Assembly (NCBI GenBank): GCA_048421225.1
Contig: DBFNRV010000089.1
Location: forward strand, 1-46,245
Direction: 5' to 3'
From: UMGS946 sp048421225
Lineage (GTDB): Bacteria > Bacillota > Clostridia > Christensenellales > CAG-138
DNA length: 46,245 nucleotides
In this document: one piece after another, positions 39,275 to 46,245 of the stretch
Numbering within the stretch: the first letter of the stretch is position 1
How the letters are laid out: each line of letters opens with the position of its first letter
The notes under the pieces: model-generated
Seen by the model: only the letters and a program-made list of their open reading frames with translations
Database searches by the model: none
What the model was told of the DNA's origin: nothing
Program-made: the position numbers and the translations under genes

Positions 39275-42200
39275 ATGGTTTACAGAATCTATGTAGAGAA
39301 GAAGGAAGGCTTTAATGTGGCGGCTTCATCGTTGCTGCACGAATTGCAATCGTTTTTGTGTATAGACAGCCTCAAGGAAATAAGGCTGTTTAACCGTTAT
39401 GATGTGGAGGGAATAGATGGGGAGCTATTTGAATATTGCTGCAAAACGGTGTTTTCAGAGCCCCAAACGGATGTAACGTATGATGAACTGCCGCAGCTTC
39501 CAGAATGCAGGATTTTCGCGGCCGAATACCTCCCTGGCCAGTTTGACCAGCGCGCCGACTCGGCAGCGCAATGTATCCAGCTTATTTCGCAATCCGAGCG
39601 CCCCTCCGTGCGCACGGCGAAGATATTTGCGCTTAAGGGGGTTATTACGGACGATCAATTCGAGAAAATAAAAGCGTATGTAATTAATCCGGTTGACAGC
39701 AGGGAAGCTTCTTTCGTACTTCCAGCCACGCTTGAACTTTCGTGCGAAAAGCCAGGGCCAGTGCCCTTGATAAGCGGGTTTATATCATTTGACGACAAAT
39801 CGCTTCAAAACATCATACAGGAGTACGGCCTTGCCATGGACATGGCGGACATAAGATTCTGTCAGGAGTACTTTAGGAGCGAAAACCGAGATCCATCCCT
39901 GGCTGAAATACGCGTGATAGATACTTACTGGTCGGATCATTGCAGGCATACAACGTTTTTAACTCAAATAGGGAACGTTTCATTTGAAAACGAAGCGGTT
40001 AAAAACGCGTATGAACGATATATCAAAATAAGGGAAGAGCTGGGAATAAAAAAGCCGGTTTCACTTATGGATATAGCGACGATAGGTGGAAAATACCTTA
40101 AAAGAGTGGGGAAGCTTAAGGATCTGGACGAATCTGAGGAGATAAACGCATGCACCGTAAAGATCAAAGTTGAAAGCGGCGGACGCGCTCAGGATTGGCT
40201 CTTGTTGTTTAAGAATGAAACGCATAACCATCCCACGGAAATCGAACCTTTTGGCGGCGCGGCCACCTGCATCGGCGGCGCGATACGCGACCCATTGTCA
40301 GGAAGGAGCTACGTATATCAGGCTATGAGGATAACGGGCGCGGGCGATCCCTATGAGCAGCGGACGCTCACAGGGAAGCTGCCCCAGCGCAAGATAGCGG
40401 TGGAATCGGCGGACGGATACAGCTCCTATGGCAACCAGATAGGTTTGGCAACGGGTATTGTCGATGAAATTTACCATCCAGGATATGTAGCAAAGCATAT
40501 GGAGCTGGGAGCTGTCGTTGGGGCGGCCCCAGCCGAGAATGTAAGGCGGGAAAGGCCCTCCCCTGGCGACGTCGTAGTATTGATAGGCGGACGTACGGGA
40601 AGGGACGGCTGCGGCGGGGCAACGGGTTCATCAAAGGCGCATAACACCGCCTCCCTTGACACATGCGGAGCGGAGGTACAAAAGGGGAACGCGCCGGAGG
40701 AAAGAAAGCTTCAGCGCCTGTTCAGAAACAGGGAAGCCGCTTTCATGATAAAGAGGTGCAACGATTTCGGTGCGGGCGGGGTATCGGTGGCCATTGGCGA
40801 ACTGGCCGACGGCCTTGACATAGATCTGAATGCCGTCCCAAGAAAATATGAGGGATTATCAGGCGTAGAGCTTGCTATAAGCGAATCGCAGGAGCGCATG
40901 GCCGTAGTGCTTGAGAAGGACGATGTTCCACGGTTTCTTGAATTGGCCGGCGACGAAAATTTGGAAGCTACCATTGTTGCTTGCGTAACGCGCGACAGAC
41001 GTCTGGTAATGAGGCATAATGGATGTAAGATCGTGAATATATCAAGGGATTTCCTTGATTCAAACGGGGCTGCAAAGCATACTGACGTACGCGTAGCGGC
41101 TCCCATCCCTCATGAAAGTGAAATACAGGGCGGATCATTCGAAGATAGAATGGTTAAACTGGCCTCTGATCTCAATATATGTTCAAAGAGGGGATTGAGC
41201 GAGCGTTTTGATTCCACAATAGGAGCCGGCACGGTGATAATGCCATTTGGCGGGGCAAGGCAGCGGACGCCCGCCCAGGCGATGGCGGCGAGGATACCGA
41301 TGCTATCCGGCGTGGCCGAAACATGCTCCGTTATGGCGTATGGTTATGACCCTTACCTATCCGAGTCCGATCCGTTTAAGGGGGCATATGCCTCAGTGGT
41401 GCATTCCGTATCAAAGGTAATAGCATCGGGAGCCGACATATCGCGATGCTGGCTAACATTGCAGGAATTCTTTGAAAAGCTGAGAAACGATCCGTTGAGA
41501 TGGGGAAAGCCTATGGCAGCGCTTTTGGGAGCGCTTTCAGCGCAGCTTGACCTTGGACTGGCTGCAATCGGGGGCAAGGATTCAATGAGCGGTTCATTCG
41601 ATAACCTGGACGTACCTCCCACGCTCGTATCATTTGCGGTTGCTGTGGCTGAAGCAGGCGATGTGATATCTCCTGAGTTCAAGAGCGTGGGTTCGGATTT
41701 GATGCTCATCGCGCCTGAAGGATGGGTAAGCGGCCTGTGCGGCGGGAAACCGCTACTTGAGGCGTTTGAAACTGTATCCAGGCTGATAAGGGAAAAGAAA
41801 GCTGTTTCCGTTTTCGCCCTTGGGCGCGGGGGCATAGCGGAGGCATTGCTTAAGATGTCCCTGGGTAACGGAATAGGAGCAAGGCTGGACGTTGATTCCA
41901 ACCTTGCATTCAAGCCCTGTTACGGAGGATTTATAGTGGAGCTGGCGCCTGGATTCAAAGGCGATGTAGGCGGGGGCGATATTATTGGGAATACTTCCAA
42001 GGGGTACCGCATTGAGGTAAGCGACGGCAGCGCGGATTTGCAAACTGTTGAAAAAGCATATGAGGGCAGGCTGGAACCAATATATCCGACACATGCCGAA
42101 GCCCGCGGTCAAGCCATAAGGACATGCTCATATAAAGCGTCCGCATGGTCAAGACCAGCGGTAAAAATTGCATCGCCAAGGGTGTTAATACCGGTATTCC

Positions 42201-42973
42201 CGGGAACGAACTGTGAATACGATACAGCGGAAGCGTTGAAGGCGCTGGGAGCTGAACCGGATATCCTTGTAATAAAGAACCTAACCTCATCGGCGGTTGA
42301 AGAATCGGCTCATGAGTTTGCAAGAAGGCTTTCAAAGTCTCAGATTCTGTTCATACCAGGCGGCTTCTCCAGCGGAGACGAACCCGACGGGTCGGGCAAA
42401 TTTATAACCGCCTTTATGAGAAACCCTTTAATAAGCGAAAGAATCTCAGACCTTCTGGATGCGCGCGACGGACTGATCTGCGGCGTGTGCAACGGATTTC
42501 AGGCCCTCATAAAGCTCGGCCTTGTGCCCTATGGTGAAATACGGGGAGTGGATGCGTCAAACCCAACGCTTACCTACAACAGGATAGGACGCCATCAGTC
42601 CAGGCTTGTCAGGACAAGGATAGCATCCAATAAATCGCCATGGTTGATGCGTTATAATGTCGGAGATGTACATTTAACCCCTGTTTCGCATGGGGAGGGG
42701 CGTTTCGTATGCGCTGCGGAGCTTCTTGAAAATCTGGAGAAAAACGGGCAGATTGCTACGCAGTACGCCGATCTTTCCGGCACGCCTTCAATGGATATGG
42801 ATACAAATCCCAATGGTTCAGACTGGGCCGTCGAAGGCATTACCTCGCCGGACGGGCGAATATTTGGAAGAATGGCGCACAGCGAGCGCTGCCGTGAGGG
42901 ACTATATAAAAACGTACCGGGAAATTATGTAAACGATTTTTTCAGTGGCGCTGTAGACTATTTTAGGCTGTAA
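39275..42973 (+). CDS. purL: phosphoribosylformylglycinamidine synthase, single-chain (clostridial type)
   Basis: 1232 residues; makes FGAM from FGAR with Gln and ATP. One chain holds a PurS-like N-terminal part, two PurM-like ATP halves (DTYWSDHCRHTTFLTQI, LLLFKNETHNHPTEIEPFGG then GAATCIGGAIRD, and LAAIGGKDSMSGSF) and a C-terminal class I glutaminase with Cys nucleophile in LICGVCNGFQALIKLG and PGGFSSGDEPDGSG. It is about 60 residues shorter than the proteobacterial enzyme and fits the clostridial TIGR01857-type form. It makes separate purQ and purS unnecessary. Coupled to purD by an 11-bp gap. Confidence 0.96.
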   Translation: MVYRIYVEKKEGFNVAASSLLHELQSFLCIDSLKEIRLFNRYDVEGIDGELFEYCCKTVFSEPQTDVTYDELPQLPECRIFAAEYLPGQFDQRADSAAQCIQLISQSERPSVRTAKIFALKGVITDDQFEKIKAYVINPVDSREASFVLPATLELSCEKPGPVPLISGFISFDDKSLQNIIQEYGLAMDMADIRFCQEYFRSENRDPSLAEIRVIDTYWSDHCRHTTFLTQIGNVSFENEAVKNAYERYIKIREELGIKKPVSLMDIATIGGKYLKRVGKLKDLDESEEINACTVKIKVESGGRAQDWLLLFKNETHNHPTEIEPFGGAATCIGGAIRDPLSGRSYVYQAMRITGAGDPYEQRTLTGKLPQRKIAVESADGYSSYGNQIGLATGIVDEIYHPGYVAKHMELGAVVGAAPAENVRRERPSPGDVVVLIGGRTGRDGCGGATGSSKAHNTASLDTCGAEVQKGNAPEERKLQRLFRNREAAFMIKRCNDFGAGGVSVAIGELADGLDIDLNAVPRKYEGLSGVELAISESQERMAVVLEKDDVPRFLELAGDENLEATIVACVTRDRRLVMRHNGCKIVNISRDFLDSNGAAKHTDVRVAAPIPHESEIQGGSFEDRMVKLASDLNICSKRGLSERFDSTIGAGTVIMPFGGARQRTPAQAMAARIPMLSGVAETCSVMAYGYDPYLSESDPFKGAYASVVHSVSKVIASGADISRCWLTLQEFFEKLRNDPLRWGKPMAALLGALSAQLDLGLAAIGGKDSMSGSFDNLDVPPTLVSFAVAVAEAGDVISPEFKSVGSDLMLIAPEGWVSGLCGGKPLLEAFETVSRLIREKKAVSVFALGRGGIAEALLKMSLGNGIGARLDVDSNLAFKPCYGGFIVELAPGFKGDVGGGDIIGNTSKGYRIEVSDGSADLQTVEKAYEGRLEPIYPTHAEARGQAIRTCSYKASAWSRPAVKIASPRVLIPVFPGTNCEYDTAEALKALGAEPDILVIKNLTSSAVEESAHEFARRLSKSQILFIPGGFSSGDEPDGSGKFITAFMRNPLISERISDLLDARDGLICGVCNGFQALIKLGLVPYGEIRGVDASNPTLTYNRIGRHQSRLVRTRIASNKSPWLMRYNVGDVHLTPVSHGEGRFVCAAELLENLEKNGQIATQYADLSGTPSMDMDTNPNGSDWAVEGITSPDGRIFGRMAHSERCREGLYKNVPGNYVNDFFSGAVDYFRL

Positions 42974-42992
42974 GCAAGGGAGGAAATGTCAA

Positions 42993-43841
42993 ATGCCAGG
43001 TATAATTGACGGCAAGGCGGTCGCGGAGGCGGTATATTCTGGACTAAGACCTAGGATAGAATCATTGGCGTTGAAGTCAGTCAAACCATGCCTCTGCCTA
43101 GTGCTTGTGGGTGGAGACGAGTATTCGGAACGCTATATTGGCATCAAGGCCAAAAGGGCGAGGGCGCTGGGTATGGAAGCGCGTGTTTTTAAGCTGCCTG
43201 AGTATACGGAACAGGGAGAGCTTATTGGCATGGTAAAGGATTTAAACGAGGACAGCACTGTTCACGGCATATTGGTGCAGCTTCCGTTGCCAACCCACAT
43301 AGACCAGCATGCGGTCATAGGCGTGCTTAATCCCGAAAAGGATGTTGACGGATTCCACCCTGAGAGTTCAGGACGACTCATGATAGACCTGCCGTCAATT
43401 CCGCCGTGTACGCCAAGGGGGATAATAGAGCTTATAAAGAGTACGGGCAGGGATATATCGGGCCTACATGCGGTTGTAATAGGTCGTAGCATGGTGGTTG
43501 GCAGGCCGACCTCCATGCTTTTGACCAATGAGAATGCAACGGTTACGCTATGCCATTCAAAGACCCGTGAACTATTCAGATTCACTAAAGAGGCCGATAT
43601 TATCGTGTCGGCGACGGGCAGGCCGGGATTGATAGACGGGGATATGGTTAAAAAAGGAGCGATTGTAATAGACGTAGGAAACTCAACGGTTGACGGAAAG
43701 CTTGTAGGGGACGTGGACTTCGAGTCGGTTAGGACGAAAGCGGATTTTATCACGCCGGTCCCCGGAGGCGTAGGGCCGATGACGATAGCCATGCTTATGC
43801 AAAACACTGTGGAAGCGGCCGAGCTTAAAGCACGATTATAA
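42993..43841 (+). CDS. folD: bifunctional methylene-THF dehydrogenase / methenyl-THF cyclohydrolase
   Basis: 282 residues. Motifs: ERYIGIKAKRARALGMEA with the catalytic Tyr/Lys pair, VHGILVQLPLPTHI, KDVDGFHP, CTPRGIIELI, VIGRSMVVGRPTSMLL (NADP loop) and PVPGGVGPMTIAML. It turns 5,10-methylene-THF into 10-formyl-THF, the donor used by PurN and the AICAR transformylase, so its place at the end of the purine operon makes sense. AAGGGAGG is 9 bp before the ATG, 19 bp after purL. No clear terminator follows; the downstream gap has only weak stems. Confidence 0.95.
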   Translation: MPGIIDGKAVAEAVYSGLRPRIESLALKSVKPCLCLVLVGGDEYSERYIGIKAKRARALGMEARVFKLPEYTEQGELIGMVKDLNEDSTVHGILVQLPLPTHIDQHAVIGVLNPEKDVDGFHPESSGRLMIDLPSIPPCTPRGIIELIKSTGRDISGLHAVVIGRSMVVGRPTSMLLTNENATVTLCHSKTRELFRFTKEADIIVSATGRPGLIDGDMVKKGAIVIDVGNSTVDGKLVGDVDFESVRTKADFITPVPGGVGPMTIAMLMQNTVEAAELKARL

Positions 43842-44007
43842 TTATAATATATGAGACTTGGCGGCGTATGGAAACCGCGGCCATGTACCAAGGCTTATAA
43901 GACTTGAGAGAGATGGTAGTTAGCCGCTTTGGTTCGGTTTACACTTAGTAATAATGCTGATTGCCGTGTCTCACTGAGTCTGTTAAAGCATATAAAAAAG
44001 CTGAACT

Positions 44008-44037
44008 GTGGCGCCACGCTGGCTAATATGGTATAAT
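44008..44037 (+). promoter_or_regulatory. extended -10 promoter with palindromic -35 region
   Basis: TGGTATAAT (44029-44037) is an extended -10, about 40 bp before the ATG at 44076. A perfect 10-bp palindrome, GTGGCGCCAC (44008-44017), covers the -35 position and could be an operator. Confidence 0.55.
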
Positions 44038-44075
44038 TAATAAATAATCGATTTAAATACTTAAGGAGAGGTACA

Positions 44076-44582
44076 ATGGCAGAGATAATTAAGGTGTTTA
44101 AGGAGCACATGCCTGAGCTGAAACTCATCGGCAAGAGGTATGGAGATAAGGACAGGGATATGTATGGATCCTACTCCGAAAAATGGCAGGAGTGGTTTCA
44201 AAGAGGTTATTTTAACGATCTTAAGCAGTGCGGAGGAATCGAGCATATCAGCGACGATTATGTCGGCATGATGCGGTATTCTGAAGAAGGCTTTGAATAT
44301 TGGATCGGCCTCCTGATGTCGCCCGAGGATAAAGCGCCGGAGGGCTTTGACTCGGTTTCAGTTACCGAGGGGGATCTAGGCGTGTGCTACGTATATGGAA
44401 AGCAGAGTTCTGGAGAGCTCTTCGGCATGGACGTGCATAACGCTTGCATGAAAAAGTTTGCGGATCAGGGATGGAAAATAGAACGTTCGGCTTGGTTTAT
44501 TGAAAGGTATAATTGCCCAAGATATACGGATGCCGATAAGGAGGGCAATGTTATTTTGGATTACTGCGCCTATATTGACTAG
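44076..44582 (+). CDS. GyrI-like / AraC effector-binding domain protein
   Basis: A 168-residue small protein of the GyrI-like small-molecule-binding fold. It begins with a strand-rich segment MPELKLIGKRYGDKDRD and has a WQEWFQRGYF helix, YVGMMRYSEEGFEYWIGLLM, GLxSVxVxEGDLGVCYVYGK and a W..E...WF..RY.CP end typical of such domains. No DNA-binding part is fused, so it is a standalone effector-binding or drug-sequestering protein. AGGAGAGG precedes the ATG. A palindrome over the -35 suggests regulation. Its terminator-like stem lies just downstream. Confidence 0.75.
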   Translation: MAEIIKVFKEHMPELKLIGKRYGDKDRDMYGSYSEKWQEWFQRGYFNDLKQCGGIEHISDDYVGMMRYSEEGFEYWIGLLMSPEDKAPEGFDSVSVTEGDLGVCYVYGKQSSGELFGMDVHNACMKKFADQGWKIERSAWFIERYNCPRYTDADKEGNVILDYCAYID

Positions 44583-44590
44583 CTAACGAT

Positions 44591-44639
44591 TGGCGGCGTA
44601 GACGCTAAATGTCTTATTAGTCCGCCGCCATCCATTTTC
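44591..44639 (+). terminator. probable terminator of the GyrI-like gene
   Basis: TGGCGGCG (44591-44598) pairs with CGCCGCCA (44623-44630); an inner AGAC/GTCT stem shortens the loop. ATTTTC follows a few bases downstream. Confidence 0.5.
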
Positions 44640-44796
44640 AATAACAGTTATAACATAGACTTTATAAGTTGATTATTTTATCTATATATTAATTATAAGA
44701 TGATTCGTCGCCCATGTTTCAAATAATTCTTTTTTTAAGCGCAAGTAACTTTCAGCGTTAATAAATGATCGCTTTTTATTGTGAAAGGAGTTTTAT

Positions 44797-45789
44797 ATGG
44801 TTAAAAAAACATTTGGCTTGTTATTGGCGATAACAATATTGGCATGTGCGGTTTTGTTAACCGGATGTGTTTCACAAGATTGTCAAACGGAAGGGGAGCA
44901 AACAATAAATCCCACGATTAAACCTGAGGGCACGCCGGATGCCACTGAGGAGCAGACGCAAACGGTAGCGCGGAGCCCTGTAAACGATATTTATGAAACG
45001 CTGAAGGAGGTTGATGATTATAGCGATTGGTATATAATACAAAGGAAACCGAATATACAGGATGATATGGAGGTTCACTTTATAAACATAGGCGAGTCGA
45101 TTGATGCAGGCGGGTATAAATATAAGCTGTGGGCTACACAAGCGCGGGATGGACTCTATCAGCTGATGCTGAGTCAGGACGGCTACAACTATGAAATAGG
45201 AAGTCCAAAGAAGTTCGAAGGCGCTTATGCCGCAATCCTGGATCTGAATGGGGACGGGAAACTAGACGATGTTATAATAGCGGCGCAGTATACGGACTTT
45301 GACGCTCCGTCAACCTGTGATACCTATGTTTGGGACGGCAGGTTTTGCTTTGTGCGCTCATGCATAGACAAGTATCCAGTCGACGTGGAAGAGGGTTATA
45401 TAACCTTAAAAATGCTCTTTGATAATATTATCGGCGCTAAGCATGTCACGATGAAATATGCTTATTCAAATGAGATGTTGGTGCAGAGCAGCCTGTTTTT
45501 CAATATAGTTGTTGAGGAAGGCTGTGAACCGAAATACCATACGATAATTAAGGACTTTGAAGCATTTATGCTAAAGGATGCCGATACGGGCTTATATAGC
45601 CCAATTACTCTGAAGGCAGGGACAAAGCTTCAGATAATCAGCACAAATTTGATAGACAGAATAAATTTCAAGACTGATGGCGGGCTGGAAGGCTATTTCA
45701 ATTATTCGTTTTTCACATGGGACAGGCTAATTAACGGAGTTGTGCAGGAGGAGATATTCGATCCCGATGAATTCTTTTGGCCGGAGTAA
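44797..45789 (+). CDS. lipoprotein with a Ca-binding-loop-like motif, unknown function
   Basis: 330 residues. A signal peptide (MVKKTFGLLLAITILACAVL) ends in the lipobox LLTGC (Cys 24). A Thr/Pro/Glu-rich linker runs to about residue 60. The folded part has VDDYSDWYIIQRKPNIQDDM and, about residue 150, LDLNGDGKLDDVIIAAQY, an acidic DxNxDG loop of the FG-GAP/EF-hand-like kind. The C-terminal half is beta-rich and has GTKLQIISTNL then GYFNYSFFTW. GAAAGGAG is 8 bp upstream of the ATG. The next gene encodes a related lipoprotein. Confidence 0.78.
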   Translation: MVKKTFGLLLAITILACAVLLTGCVSQDCQTEGEQTINPTIKPEGTPDATEEQTQTVARSPVNDIYETLKEVDDYSDWYIIQRKPNIQDDMEVHFINIGESIDAGGYKYKLWATQARDGLYQLMLSQDGYNYEIGSPKKFEGAYAAILDLNGDGKLDDVIIAAQYTDFDAPSTCDTYVWDGRFCFVRSCIDKYPVDVEEGYITLKMLFDNIIGAKHVTMKYAYSNEMLVQSSLFFNIVVEEGCEPKYHTIIKDFEAFMLKDADTGLYSPITLKAGTKLQIISTNLIDRINFKTDGGLEGYFNYSFFTWDRLINGVVQEEIFDPDEFFWPE

Positions 45790-45992
45790 TAATTAAGCCG
45801 GATAGCCCTATTCTATATAAATTGCTCTATGCTAAAGTAAATAGTTAGCCATGGCCAGTTAGCGCTAGCTCCTCATGTAATCGCAAGTGGGATAATTACT
45901 GGGAAATATACTTAAGTCTGTACCAAATGATTGTACCAGATTACAAGTTTGTATTAACGCTTACAATTTAAAAAGAAAGGGGATATAGGGAA

Positions 45993-46245
45993 TTGTCTAA
46001 ACAACATATAAAAACAACTATAATTATAGCCATTGTAATAACGATGCTGTGTCTATACGGATGCAACAAAGTGGATAACCTTATGACTACTCCCTTAGAA
46101 ACATTGAAGCCTACCATGGCGAATGGAAGCAAATCCAATGTGGAGGGACAATTCGATGAAGACTTAGAGGAGGATGAGACACAGGGAATCGCCGGCTATA
46201 ATAATTGGCAGCTAATCTACAAAACTGAGGACATAAAGGATGATA
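45993..46245 (+). CDS. lipoprotein paralogue of the 44797 gene, truncated by window edge
   Basis: A TTG at 45993, preceded by AAAGGGG, opens a frame that stays open to the window end (84 complete codons). It begins with a signal peptide (SKQHIKTTIIIAIVITMLC) and a Cys at LYGC (about residue 24), then a Thr/Pro/Glu-rich linker. The segment GYNNWQLIYKTEDIKDD aligns with DYSDWYIIQRKPNIQDDM of the upstream lipoprotein, so the two are tandem paralogues. The rest lies outside the window. Confidence 0.75.
   Translation, partial: MSKQHIKTTIIIAIVITMLCLYGCNKVDNLMTTPLETLKPTMANGSKSNVEGQFDEDLEEDETQGIAGYNNWQLIYKTEDIKDD

Noticed and set aside
43842..44007. Terminator after folD
   Set aside because: Only a CTTGG/CCAAG stem with a 28-base loop and no T-run was found, too weak to call.

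Overview
The window comes from a low-to-mid GC, endospore-forming anaerobic Firmicute, most likely a member of the Clostridia. This rests on family content rather than a database match: exosporium-type collagen-like proteins, a BofC-like protein, NuoE/NuoF-type electron-bifurcating subunits, a roughly 1230-residue single-chain PurL of the clostridial kind, many lipoproteins, and strong AGGAGG ribosome sites with ATG, GTG or TTG starts. No rRNA, tRNA or CRISPR array was seen.

Layout. (1) 1-490 is the decayed edge of a mobile element: the tail of one gene, a tiny Cys-rich ORF, and a broken large serine recombinase C-terminus. (2) 562-3654 (minus) holds three tandem M42 metallo-aminopeptidases. 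(3) 3881-8624 is a mixed housekeeping stretch: an M15 peptidase-like lipoprotein, a tocopherol-cyclase-family protein, a CDF cation exporter and an SDR dehydrogenase. (4) 8700-12774 is a probable spore-surface island: a GT2/TPR glycosyltransferase followed by two collagen-like proteins that share a Cys-rich N-terminus. All three genes carry the same promoter-like pattern (AC, 17 bp, AATAnnnTA), close to the SigK consensus, and the two collagen genes share a structured leader. (5) 12997-18194 (mostly minus) holds a Ca/Na exchanger, an ECF sigma/anti-sigma pair, truA on plus, and an ECF-transporter S component downstream of a D-2-hydroxyacid dehydrogenase. (6) 18440-22238 holds a small membrane protein, a second mobile-element scar, a YwlG/UPF0340 protein, an AEC permease, a BofC-like protein and a LURP-one-related protein. 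(7) 22572-25819 is a NuoE / ATPase / ferredoxin / NuoF operon of the bifurcating-hydrogenase type. A strong terminator closes it where the [FeFe]-hydrogenase gene normally sits. (8) 27142-31358 (minus) holds class I fumarase alpha and beta, then purA and purB. (9) 31556-43841 (plus) is a near-complete de novo purine operon: purE, C, F, M, N, a PurO-like IMP cyclohydrolase, a standalone AICAR transformylase, purD, purL and folD. (10) The right edge has a GyrI-like protein and two related lipoproteins, the last one cut by the window.

How the genes work together. The divergent purine blocks give an almost continuous path from PRPP to IMP and then AMP; only purK and a PurS/PurQ-type pair are not seen, and the long PurL makes the latter unnecessary. 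FolD supplies the formyl-folate used by PurN and the AICAR transformylase. The fumarate released by PurB, at both the SAICAR and adenylosuccinate steps, can be hydrated to malate by the adjacent fumarase. The usual bifunctional PurH is replaced by two separate enzymes. The most distinctive candidate system is the collagen/glycosyltransferase island, whose layout resembles the sgtA-bclA3 pair of Clostridioides difficile but with a different, Cys-rich anchoring region.
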